A DNA stretch of 64,000 bases, taken from NCBI GenBank assembly GCA_019856515.1, contig CP082230.1, forward strand, positions 3,658,001 to 3,722,000. The letters run 5' to 3'. This DNA comes from Prolixibacteraceae bacterium. Its GTDB lineage: Bacteria > Bacteroidota > Bacteroidia > Bacteroidales > Prolixibacteraceae. The position numbers and the translations under genes are program-made. Positions 9,679-18,267 of this stretch are shown in pieces. The notes under the pieces were generated by a model that saw only the letters and a program-made list of their open reading frames with translations, had not been told where the DNA came from and made no database searches. The stretch's first letter is position 1. Each line of letters starts with the position of its first letter.

Positions 9679-10929
9679 CTATCGAACTTTAAGCGTAACA
9701 ATAGTAGAGATAGCCAAGATGATTGCTACAATCCAAAAACGAGTCACAATCTTCGATTCAGGCATCTCTTTCTTCTGGTAGTGATGGTGTAGTGGCGACA
9801 TCAAGAAGATGCGTCGCCCTTCTCCATATTTCTTCTTGGTTCTCTTGAAATAATACACTTGAATCATCACAGACAGACTCTCGATCATAAAGATACCACA
9901 TGCAAATGGTAACAGTAGCTCTTTGCGAATAATAATAGCAAAAACGGCAATAATACCACCCAAGCTTAAACTACCTGTATCTCCCATAAACACTTGTGCT
10001 GGATAGGAGTTAAACCATAAGAACCCGATAGTGGCTCCAATAAATGCTGAGATGAAAATGGTTAACTCACCGATATTGGGAATATACATGATGTTGAGGT
10101 AATCCGAAAAGATAAGGTTACCACTCACATAAGCTAATACAGCAAACGTCACACCACTGATGGCGGAAGTTCCCGTGGCCAATCCATCTAGTCCATCCGT
10201 TAAGTTGGCCCCATTGGATACCCCCGTGATAATAAATATAATCACCAAAAAGTATAAGGCCCATCCTGCCAACTGTTTGTATTTTCCCATAAATGAGAAG
10301 AATGAGCTATAGTCCAACACATGGTTCTTAATAAATGGAATCGTTGTCTTAGTCGACTTTACATCTACCGTCTTGTTTACCACCTTTTGTAAACCTGTAT
10401 GTTGATCAATAACGATCTCTTTTTTTACTTGACCATCTGAATCTAAAACCTTCTCTCTAACCACTACATCTTTAGAGATGTAAAGGGTGGCGGCTACAAT
10501 CAAACCCAAAGAGACCTGACCTACAATCTTAAATTTACCTGCCAATCCATCTTTGTTCTTACGGAACACTTTGATATAGTCGTCCACAAAACCGATAGCA
10601 CCTAACCAAACCGTAGTGATCAACATCAACAGGATATAAGTGTTGGTTAAGTCTGCAAAAAGTAGCGTCGGAACAACAATAGATAGAAGGATAATTACTC
10701 CTCCCATGGTAGGCGTTCCTTTTTTCTCCATCTGTCCTTGGAGCCCAAGATCACGGATCTCTTCTCCAATCTGCTGTCGTTGAAGAAGTCCTATGATCTT
10801 CTTTCCAAAGATCAATGAGATAAGTAGTGCGGTGATTACAGCCAACGAAGAACGGAAAGAAATGTATTGAAACATTCCTGCCCCTGGAAAGTCGTATTGG
10901 TTTAAGAATTCAAATAAGTGGTAAAACAT
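9679..10929 (-). CDS. mraY: Phospho-MurNAc-pentapeptide transferase MraY
   Basis: Integral membrane enzyme transferring phospho-MurNAc-pentapeptide to undecaprenyl phosphate to make lipid I. The 416-residue protein has about ten membrane segments, the Mg2+/substrate aspartates in [15 protein letters not shown] and [10 protein letters not shown], and the cytoplasmic [10 protein letters not shown] loop near the C-terminus. It is longer than the ~360-residue proteobacterial form because of an insert at about residues 158-215 (rich in K, V, D and T), an arrangement usual in Bacteroidota MraY. It lies in the normal place between murE and murD. Confidence 0.97.
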   Translation of the reverse strand: MFYHLFEFLNQYDFPGAGMFQYISFRSSLAVITALLISLIFGKKIIGLLQRQQIGEEIRDLGLQGQMEKKGTPTMGGVIILLSIVVPTLLFADLTNTYILLMLITTVWLGAIGFVDDYIKVFRKNKDGLAGKFKIVGQVSLGLIVAATLYISKDVVVREKVLDSDGQVKKEIVIDQHTGLQKVVNKTVDVKSTKTTIPFIKNHVLDYSSFFSFMGKYKQLAGWALYFLVIIFIITGVSNGANLTDGLDGLATGTSAISGVTFAVLAYVSGNLIFSDYLNIMYIPNIGELTIFISAFIGATIGFLWFNSYPAQVFMGDTGSLSLGGIIAVFAIIIRKELLLPFACGIFMIESLSVMIQVYYFKRTKKKYGEGRRIFLMSPLHHHYQKKEMPESKIVTRFWIVAIILAISTIVTLKVR

Positions 10930-10944
10930 ATTAGATCAGTAATT

Positions 10945-12405
10945 TTAAGCGTTTAATTCATTTTCTACAATTTGATGATCGTCAAAAGGGTACTTCTTGC
11001 CCTCTATCTCTTGATAATCCTCATGCCCCTTGCCTGCAACCAAAACAATATCCTGAGGCGATGACAAGGCAATCGCAGTTCGGATGGCTTCAGCTCTATT
11101 GGTAATAGAGAGCACTCTGGAAGTATATGCCGCAGAAACACCCTCCTTCATATCCTTAATGATCATCTCAGGATCTTCAAAACGTGGATTGTCCGACGTA
11201 AGAATAACCCTGTCGCTATACTGCGTTGCTATCTTTGCCATCAATGGACGTTTGGTGGTATCTCTATTACCACCACAACCAACCACGGTGATCACCTGTT
11301 CATTACGTGTGCGAATCTCATCGATAGTCTTCAACACATTCTCTAAGGCATCAGGCGTATGGGCATAATCAATAATAGCTACCTTCCCATCTTTCGAGTG
11401 GAGTGTCTCCAAACGTCCATTGATTGGTTGTAATTGTGAAATGGCTGCAATAACCTCCGTCGACGATTCGCCCGATAGTACTGCCGCACCATAAACAGCC
11501 AGTAGATTACTGACATTGAATTTCCCAACAAAAGGGGTCCATATCTCATTGCGGTCTAGCAACAACTGCATACCCGTAAGGTCCTGTTCAATGACACTGG
11601 CCTTATAGGTCGCCTGTGCACGTACACTATAGCTATAGGCTTTGGCATCGCAATTCTGAAGCATCACCTCTCCATTCTTGTCATCCCTATTGGTCAGGGC
11701 AAATGCCTGAGGTTTCAAATCATCGAAAAACTTCTTCTTTACGGCGATATAATTCTTAAATGTCTTGTGGTAGTCCAAGTGATCATGGGTGATATTAGTG
11801 AAAATAGCACCATCAAAATCGATACCTGCAATACGATGTTGATCGATAGCATGGGAGCTGACCTCCATAAAACAGTGGCTACAACCATCTTCTACCATTT
11901 TAGCTAGCCATCCTTGTAGGCTGATTGGATCTGGTGTAGTGTGGGTCGAAGGGTAGTGGTGACTCCCTATGCGATTCTCAATGGTCGATAGAAGCCCTAC
12001 ATAATACCCCATCTTACTGAATAGATCATGTAAAAGCGTTGCAATGGTCGTTTTTCCATTGGTACCCGTAACACCAATCATCTTCAACTGTTGCGATGGT
12101 GCTCCATAAAAACAGGATGCCAACAACCCAACTGCTGCCATACTATGGGATACTCTTATCCAAACCACACGAGGATCAACCTCTTCTGGTATCACTTCAC
12201 ATACGATAGCGGTAGCTCCGCTCTCAATAGCGGTAGCAATATATTGATGACCGTCCACTACGGTTCCTTTGACTGCGATAAACATCGATCCTTGAGCTAC
12301 GGCTCTTGAATCTTGTGTCAACTGCTCAATATGAATAACCGAAGGATCTCCGATAACCTCTTGAACAGCGATACTATCAATGAGTGTACTTAATTTCTTC
12401 GTCAT
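10945..12405 (-). CDS. murE: UDP-MurNAc-tripeptide ligase MurE, meso-DAP type
   Basis: ATP-dependent cytoplasmic ligase adding the third stem residue. The 486-residue protein has the P-loop GTNGKTT (114-120), the NITHDHLDYH motif (204-213), and a carbamylated-lysine region near VKKKFFDDL. The amino-acid selectivity motif is DNPR (405-408), the version that recognises meso-diaminopimelate in characterised MurE enzymes, so the peptidoglycan is predicted to be the DAP type. It is 6 bp from ftsI and 15 bp from mraY. Confidence 0.96.
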   Translation of the reverse strand: MTKKLSTLIDSIAVQEVIGDPSVIHIEQLTQDSRAVAQGSMFIAVKGTVVDGHQYIATAIESGATAIVCEVIPEEVDPRVVWIRVSHSMAAVGLLASCFYGAPSQQLKMIGVTGTNGKTTIATLLHDLFSKMGYYVGLLSTIENRIGSHHYPSTHTTPDPISLQGWLAKMVEDGCSHCFMEVSSHAIDQHRIAGIDFDGAIFTNITHDHLDYHKTFKNYIAVKKKFFDDLKPQAFALTNRDDKNGEVMLQNCDAKAYSYSVRAQATYKASVIEQDLTGMQLLLDRNEIWTPFVGKFNVSNLLAVYGAAVLSGESSTEVIAAISQLQPINGRLETLHSKDGKVAIIDYAHTPDALENVLKTIDEIRTRNEQVITVVGCGGNRDTTKRPLMAKIATQYSDRVILTSDNPRFEDPEMIIKDMKEGVSAAYTSRVLSITNRAEAIRTAIALSSPQDIVLVAGKGHEDYQEIEGKKYPFDDHQIVENELNA

Positions 12406-12411
12406 AGCAAT

Positions 12412-14541
12412 TTAATATAATTGGAGGTATACATGCCCTCCATCCTTTAGTTTAGTTCCAGCTTTCACAGACTGCTTGATAACATGTCCTTTACCCGAAA
12501 GGTGAACATGATATCCACGATTCTCAAGCAAGAACATGGCATCCGATGCACTCATCCCTTTGACATCAGGAACAATATGTTTTTTGATACGCTCATTATA
12601 TGAACGCGTCTTGCCATCTTTGTTCTCCACCCTAACCAAAGAGGTGGTGGCTTTCAGTAAGGTGTCTACCTCAAGGAAACCATAAACACTCTTTATATCA
12701 TCTAAGAATCCATGATATTTGGGTGCACCGACTTTACGCAGTGGTGCCGTAACCACTTCATCTTTCTGATGTATATTCACATCATATGAATAGAGCATAT
12801 CTGCAATCTCTCTGAAAACAGGACCTGCAATCTGCCCTCCATAATAACCATGAAACTTAGGGTTCGCAATCACAACGATACAGGAGTATCGAGGGTGGTC
12901 TGAAGGAAAATAACCTACAAAAGAGGCATAATATGCACTCGAAACATACCCCTTATCTTTGACCGCAATCTGTGCCGTTCCTGTCTTCCCTGAGAAGTGA
13001 TATTTAGATGTCTTCAACCTACGGGCTGTTCCATGCTCTACCACCTCTTCTAATATTTTTTGAATCTCCGTGATGGTCTTTTGGCTTCCGATAGAGTTAA
13101 CCCTTACCGTTGTAGGAAAGCGTTCGGTCACTCCATCTTTCTGATTTTGTATACACTGAACCAAGCGAGGCTCCATCATCACTCCGTCGTTTGCAATCGC
13201 ATTATATAGTGTTAGGGTATGAAGAGGCGTCATCTTTAGACCGTAACCAAAAGACATCCATGCCAAAGTCGTTCCCCACCAGTTTTCTTGTGAAGGATGG
13301 CGTATCTCTGGCTTACCCAACCCTTTAATGTTAATATGAAAAGGTTCGTTAAGCTTTAAGTAGTAGAGCCTATTAATGAATTGATCAGGATGATCTCCAA
13401 ACACATCGGTAACCATCTTGGCAGTACCCACATTGGATGACTTCTGTATGATCTCCGAAACATTCAACTTACCATGACCTCCTTCTTTCCAGTCACTGTC
13501 TCTTACTTTCTGATCCGCAACTTGCCATATTCCCTTCTCTGTATCATACACTTTTGACGTGTCGATCTTTCCTGTCTCTAAACAGGTGAGGAGTGAGGCC
13601 AACTTAAATGTCGATCCAGGCTCTATATTACCTGCATTTCCAATGGCATAATTTTGTCTCCCCTCAATTAATCGATCACTCTTGTTTAACTCCAAATTTG
13701 AGAGTGCAACAATATCTCCTGTATGTACATCCATGACAATGGCCGATCCCCAATCCGCTTTGGTCTGCATCACTTTGGTGCCAAGGGCATTCTCTACAGC
13801 ATCCTGAATCTGAATATCAATGGTGGTAACCACATCACTTCCCACCTCTGGCTTTTCAACCAGATTACGAATCCAACCACTCGAAGCACGCTCTTTACGG
13901 TAGATGCCCTTTCCTCCTTTCAAGATATCTTGAAAACCCTCTTCCAATCCATATTTACCACTGGCTTGAATCTCTCCATCAAGGTTCTCTCTATTCAGAC
14001 GACCTATCGTACGACCCAACTTAAAGTTTAGGGGGTAGCTACGCAATGCCTTCTTGCTTACGATCAAACCACTCTTATACTTACTCTGCGAAAAGAAAGG
14101 GATGGCACGAATCTTCTCCAATGTGGAGTAGTTCACCTTCTGTTTGGTTAAAGGATAGTAACGGCTACGCTTCTTAAAACCTTTCTGAAGCCATAGCTTA
14201 TACTGATATGAAGAGCGATCTTTTAAGATCTTACTTAGTTGAGATACTGTTTTTGAGAACTCTTTCTTAAACCCTACACGGTCAAAACCTTCGGTGGCAA
14301 AATCAATATGAAGTTCATAAAGGTTGATAGAGACAGCCAAAGGACTACCATCCGAAGCTCGAATATTCCCTCTACGACCATACACCACATGCTCTTTTGA
14401 GTCGATGCGACTCTCTAGTTGTCGTATTTCAGACATTTGAGAAAAGATATTCCAGAAACCACCAACAAAGATGCAAAGTGCAATGAAAATCATTGCAAGT
14501 ACCAATATTCGGAATCGTTGTTTGAAACTACCTTTTCCCAT
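12412..14541 (-). CDS. ftsI: Division transpeptidase FtsI / PBP3 with C-terminal PASTA domain
   Basis: Class B penicillin-binding protein that cross-links septal peptidoglycan. The 709-residue product has one N-terminal membrane anchor (about 12-34), a PBP dimerisation domain, and a transpeptidase domain with the catalytic SxxK motif S310-T-F-K313, SSN at 368-370 and KTG at 519-521. Residues about 650-709 form a PASTA domain (VPDVKGMSASDA followed by an L-x-D-G end), so it resembles the SpoVD/PBP2x-like version rather than E. coli FtsI. It is the only penicillin-binding protein in the window. ftsL lies immediately upstream (16 bp). Confidence 0.95.
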   Translation of the reverse strand: MGKGSFKQRFRILVLAMIFIALCIFVGGFWNIFSQMSEIRQLESRIDSKEHVVYGRRGNIRASDGSPLAVSINLYELHIDFATEGFDRVGFKKEFSKTVSQLSKILKDRSSYQYKLWLQKGFKKRSRYYPLTKQKVNYSTLEKIRAIPFFSQSKYKSGLIVSKKALRSYPLNFKLGRTIGRLNRENLDGEIQASGKYGLEEGFQDILKGGKGIYRKERASSGWIRNLVEKPEVGSDVVTTIDIQIQDAVENALGTKVMQTKADWGSAIVMDVHTGDIVALSNLELNKSDRLIEGRQNYAIGNAGNIEPGSTFKLASLLTCLETGKIDTSKVYDTEKGIWQVADQKVRDSDWKEGGHGKLNVSEIIQKSSNVGTAKMVTDVFGDHPDQFINRLYYLKLNEPFHINIKGLGKPEIRHPSQENWWGTTLAWMSFGYGLKMTPLHTLTLYNAIANDGVMMEPRLVQCIQNQKDGVTERFPTTVRVNSIGSQKTITEIQKILEEVVEHGTARRLKTSKYHFSGKTGTAQIAVKDKGYVSSAYYASFVGYFPSDHPRYSCIVVIANPKFHGYYGGQIAGPVFREIADMLYSYDVNIHQKDEVVTAPLRKVGAPKYHGFLDDIKSVYGFLEVDTLLKATTSLVRVENKDGKTRSYNERIKKHIVPDVKGMSASDAMFLLENRGYHVHLSGKGHVIKQSVKAGTKLKDGGHVYLQLY

Positions 14542-14557
14542 GTGACTTTAAAATCTT

Positions 14558-14905
14558 TTAATCCTCTTCTTTATCTACATATATAACTCCAGGAACTTCT
14601 CTAGATTGCTCTAGATCCAACCCTTGTTGTTTTATCTTATCATACAGTTCACTTGGCCGACCTAACTGTTGTAGCTCTGTCTCCAGCTCTTGTGAAATCA
14701 TACTCTTGATTGCTATTGAATCTCGGATATGGTCAATCTGAATCAGTACCCGTTCATCCCGATAGCTAAAAATAATGCGCATCAACAGCAAGCCCAACCC
14801 GAGAAGGATATAGATGAATTTCTTTCTTATAAGTTGTAAAAAGAGATCTCCCCCTAGAATCTTTGCCAGTAGGGAACCTCTCTTGGTGGCTTTCTTTTGA
14901 TTCAT
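14558..14905 (-). CDS. ftsL: FtsL-like cell division protein
   Basis: A small bitopic protein (115 residues) with a basic N-terminus, one membrane segment (about 28-46, FIYILLGLGLLLMRIIF) and a periplasmic helical region with leucine/isoleucine spacing suitable for a coiled coil. Position between rsmH and ftsI and this topology are the basis for the call, because FtsL has little sequence conservation. FtsL normally forms a trimer with FtsQ and FtsB and activates FtsW-FtsI. Confidence 0.88.
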   Translation of the reverse strand: MNQKKATKRGSLLAKILGGDLFLQLIRKKFIYILLGLGLLLMRIIFSYRDERVLIQIDHIRDSIAIKSMISQELETELQQLGRPSELYDKIKQQGLDLEQSREVPGVIYVDKEED

Positions 14906-14917
14906 CCTGCGACTATT

Positions 14918-15823
14918 TTATAATTCTACACGCTCCGCAATACGTAACTTAGCACTTCGCGATCTAGGATTTATCTTCTGTTCTTCTTCTGTCGGAAGGA
15001 TCACTTTACGATTTATGGCCTTAAAAGGATTGAAGGTCTTACCAAAGAAATCTTTCTCTGCTTTCCCCTCTGTCTTTCCCTCTTTGATCATATTCTTCAC
15101 AATACGATCTTCCAAAGAGTGGTATGTAATTACAACCAAACGACCTCCTGGCTTTAATACATTCTGACTCGCATTCATTAGTGCTTCCAAAACTTCCATC
15201 TCTTGATTTACTTCGATACGTAATGCTTGGAAAACCTTTGCAAGATACTTATGCTCGATATGTTTGGGAGTACATGACGCAATCATCTCCTTGAACTGTT
15301 GAATCGTTTCAATCGGATTATTCTCTCTCTCTTCAACGATAATGCGTGCCAATTTACGTGAGTTCTTTACCTCTCCATATCTCCAGAAGAGACGAGAAAG
15401 CTCCTGCTCACTATAGCTATTTACAATCTCTGCAGCCGATGTCTGTCCACTTTGGTTCATTCTCATGTCCAAATTGCCATCAAAACGGAATGAAAATCCA
15501 CGTTCTGCCACATCAAATTCGTGTGACGAAACACCTAAATCAGCCAAAATGCCATCCACCTTATCAATACCGTAGTAGGCCAAGAAGTTCTGGATATATT
15601 TGAAGTTGTGATTAACAAAGATAAAACGATCGTCATCTGGTACATTGGCTTTTGCATCAATGTCTTGATCAAAACCTACCAGCTTGCCTCCAACGAGCTT
15701 CTTAAGAATCTCTCTAGAGTGGCCTCCTCCTCCGAAAGTCACATCTACATAAATTCCACCTTCTTTCAGATCCAATCCTTCGATACATTCATCTAACAAC
15801 ACAGGAACATGATATTCGCTCAT
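14918..15823 (-). CDS. rsmH: 16S rRNA (cytosine-1402-N4)-methyltransferase RsmH
   Basis: SAM-dependent methyltransferase (older name MraW) acting on C1402 of 16S rRNA in the ribosomal P site. The 301-residue product starts with the typical HVPVLLDECIEGL, has the SAM loop DVTFGGGGHSREIL, the LADLGVSSHEFD motif, the GFSFRFDGNLDMRM segment and the C-terminal NPRSRSAKLRIAER. It is the first gene of the dcw operon here. The usual preceding gene, mraZ, is absent. A 163-bp palindromic repeat begins 38 bp upstream. Confidence 0.97.
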   Translation of the reverse strand: MSEYHVPVLLDECIEGLDLKEGGIYVDVTFGGGGHSREILKKLVGGKLVGFDQDIDAKANVPDDDRFIFVNHNFKYIQNFLAYYGIDKVDGILADLGVSSHEFDVAERGFSFRFDGNLDMRMNQSGQTSAAEIVNSYSEQELSRLFWRYGEVKNSRKLARIIVEERENNPIETIQQFKEMIASCTPKHIEHKYLAKVFQALRIEVNQEMEVLEALMNASQNVLKPGGRLVVITYHSLEDRIVKNMIKEGKTEGKAEKDFFGKTFNPFKAINRKVILPTEEEQKINPRSRSAKLRIAERVEL

Positions 15824-15860
15824 CTTATATTATCTTATTAAAAATACACAATCAACTATG

Positions 15861-16023
15861 ATACCAACGCTATCTTTTAATGATGGGGATATTTTCTCAA
15901 ATATAATTTTGTCTAGACATGATAAAAAATGGAGGCATAGCCTTATCCTTGGAGATATTTTTTAACGAAATATAAACAAAATAGAACGGAAGAATAGCCA
16001 CCAGTTCAATATCGTATTGGTAT
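15861..16023. repeat. 163-bp palindromic intergenic repeat, copy 1
   Basis: Begins ATACCAACG and ends TTGGTAT (inverted). It contains GGAGGCATAGCCTT at 15931 and TATAAACAAAATAGAACGG at 15971, which recur at the same internal spacing (offsets of about 75 and 110 from the start) in copies at 44762 and 53722. The left-half motif ATAATTTTGTCTA is roughly the inverse of the right-half TAAACAAAAT, so the element is an imperfect palindrome. It lies 38 bp from the rsmH start. Confidence 0.7.
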
Positions 16024-16687
16024 TAGCACAAAAGTACGAAAATAACTTGGGATGAGTGAAACATTGAGCAGCTTTGCTTTGTCCCTTTTTCAAAAAAAGC
16101 AAAAAAATACTCCTGTGTGATCAGAACTAACTTTTAATTTGACATAACATAACGGAATCATTCGGTGAGAGAGTCTCTGTTGAAATAGAGGTAAATGGTT
16201 TGTAATGAAAGAGAACACTTCGTAAATGGATATCCTATTAAACCTCCGTAGACCCAAAATGATTACAACAATGTTTGTTGTTAAATTTAGGCCTTATACT
16301 AGAGCAATAACCTTCTATTTTATGTAACTATTCATTACTATTAGACCACCAGTTTGTTGGTCTGAAGAGGGTGCTTCTTTGTTCCAAATCCATTGTTATG
16401 GCAACATGTACTGTAAGTACTAAACTTTCTAGCCTAGTAAGAAACGCTAGGTGTAGGTGAAAAAACAGAGGAGGAATACAAACCCGCAGGACATAGATTT
16501 TTTTATTAATGACTAGTCTTATCCCTGTTTAAATATAGCAATTCTTAGATGACATATTTCCTACAAACCTTCTGCCCAGTAAAGCCGAATCTGTATCTCT
16601 ATCTTACAACTTAAAGGACAATTGTAAATATAATGTTAAGGAGTATTATTGCCTTTTAAAGTGTTGAATATGATAAAATATTGACAG

Positions 16688-16697
16688 GTGTAGGGGT
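16688..16697. repeat. Target-site duplication, left copy (10 bp)
   Basis: GTGTAGGGGT directly outside the left end of the ISAs1-family element. It is identical to 18009-18018 outside the right end. Confidence 0.92.
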
Positions 16698-18008
16698 CAG
16701 GGAAAACGCTTTTAAAACTATTTGATTATCAGGCATTAATTATTACAGAGGAATGCATTCAATAATTTCTCACGGTAGTTGTCATCTAATGTCGACCTTG
16801 TAATTTTCTCTTTAAATGAACCTTTTTTTTCTTTACTTTTCCTATCATCAGTCATTTGCATTAGGTTGAGTGCTATTTTATAGATTATACTAAAGTTGGC
16901 AGCTGAATTCTCTTTCTTACGCTGTTTATTGTCTTCCCTAAAGATTACATCTAAGCACCAATGAAGATTGTTCTCGATGGCCCAATGCAATCTAATAATA
17001 CGATTAAATTCCTTAGCACTAGTATTTAGTGATGAAATATAATATCGTGTCTGAACTGTTTCTTTGTCGCTATCCTGATGTATTACACAAGAAGTAACAC
17101 GAATGAGACTTTGTATACCTTTCCATTTTTCTAGCGTAGAATTCTTCTCAAAGTTTGTTATTATCTCACATATACGAGTCTCAATCCGACCATGACCAAC
17201 ATCCTCTGTAATATTCGAATCATCAACTAGATCTGGATTGAATTGTATCTTTAACTCCTCTTCTGTCTTTTCTTGATTCCCTTTTACCTGTAGAACATAA
17301 TCTCCTTCTTTATGGATAATCTTTTTTGCTATTTTTGTTTGACATCCCATAGCATCTATTGTAATAACCTTGTCTTTTATCGAAATAAGATCTATTAAAT
17401 CAGGAATGGCAGTAATTTCATTACTCTTTTTATCTGTGACAAGCTGACTAAGAGAAAGACCCTGTTCCGAAGCGAATGCTGACACGATGTGTACTCCACC
17501 TTTTTTACGTTTAGCCGAACCTTTGATACATTTGCCATCGATGCTTATAACACTCTCCTTATTGGTAAAAGAATACTTAGATATCCATTCAGTAAAGCAG
17601 TCATTAAAGGCCTCATTATCTATCTTTTGAAATAACTTTGAGATCGTGTCATGGGAGCTTATTCCTTTTTCATAAGGAAAGTATTTCCTTAACCAATCAA
17701 TTTTAATTTCCCCGAATATTACAATGTCATTATAAGTGTCACGCCCAGATAGTATTGCCGAAATGGTGAGAAATAAAATCTCCAGCATTGGGTAAGTATA
17801 ATTGCCATTAGTTGTTCTGCGGGGATCAATTAATGAAGAAAAGGATGAAACAAAGTGTTTATCATAATGATATGAAGAATCTGTATACATGGTTTTTTTG
17901 AAAGGGAAACCTCCCTTTTGTCATGAATTACCTGAGTCGATAAACAACAAAAGCATAACGTCCTAAATATACGTATTTTTTATGTAAATCTTAAAAGCGT
18001 TTTCCCTG
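16698..18008 (-). mobile_element. Intact ISAs1-family insertion sequence (1311 bp)
   Basis: Both ends carry the inverted repeat CAGGGAAAACGCTTTTAA, identical over 18 bp. The element is flanked by a perfect 10-bp direct duplication, within the 8-10 bp range known for the ISAs1 family. It carries one full transposase gene on the minus strand. The clean ends and duplication suggest a recent and possibly still active insertion. It lies between the dcw operon and the YejM-like gene and interrupts no recognisable gene. Confidence 0.93.
16736..17890 (-). CDS. ISAs1-family transposase
   Basis: A 384-residue transposase of the IS4-like DDE superfamily. The N-terminal domain has SSLIDPRRTTNGNYTYPMLE and FPYEKGISSHDTISKLF, both typical of ISAs1/H-repeat transposases. 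The catalytic core includes VISIDGKCIKGS (first Asp), VITIDAMGCQTKIAKKI (second Asp) and HWAIENNLHWCLDVIFRED (Glu region). The length is normal and there are no frameshifts, so it is probably functional. It fills nearly all of the IS between the inverted repeats. Confidence 0.95.
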   Translation of the reverse strand: MYTDSSYHYDKHFVSSFSSLIDPRRTTNGNYTYPMLEILFLTISAILSGRDTYNDIVIFGEIKIDWLRKYFPYEKGISSHDTISKLFQKIDNEAFNDCFTEWISKYSFTNKESVISIDGKCIKGSAKRKKGGVHIVSAFASEQGLSLSQLVTDKKSNEITAIPDLIDLISIKDKVITIDAMGCQTKIAKKIIHKEGDYVLQVKGNQEKTEEELKIQFNPDLVDDSNITEDVGHGRIETRICEIITNFEKNSTLEKWKGIQSLIRVTSCVIHQDSDKETVQTRYYISSLNTSAKEFNRIIRLHWAIENNLHWCLDVIFREDNKQRKKENSAANFSIIYKIALNLMQMTDDRKSKEKKGSFKEKITRSTLDDNYREKLLNAFLCNN

Positions 18009-18018
18009 GTGTAGGGGT
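18009..18018. repeat. Target-site duplication, right copy (10 bp)
   Basis: GTGTAGGGGT directly after the right IS end; matches 16688-16697 exactly. Confidence 0.92.
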
Positions 18019-18267
18019 TTGTGTAAATGTGAAAGAGTAATTACATCTGAAACTTTTGTATTCTAAATAGTTAAGTTGTCTTGTAGCTGTTTTTAAGCGT
18101 GTTTCGTTATGTAATTATCTTATGTGTAGTGTGTTATGTTGTTGTGTAGAACGGTTGTGTATATCTTATGTTATTTATAACAGAATACTTTTTTTAAGTA
18201 TCTTTTAATAATAAATTACATTTGCAGACATATAATGATATAGTTTAAAAACAAATTCACACTTACA

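Larger units (their letters stand above)
15824..16697. other. Gene-free stretch upstream of the dcw operon
   Basis: 874 bp with no credible coding region. It holds the 163-bp palindromic repeat at 15861-16023, then AT-rich sequence with stop codons in all frames, and ends at the 10-bp target copy of the neighbouring IS. The dcw promoter must lie in or beyond the repeat, but no clear Bacteroidota -7 box (TAnnTTTG) was found. mraZ, commonly the first dcw gene in this phylum, is not here and no remnant was recognised. Confidence 0.7.
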
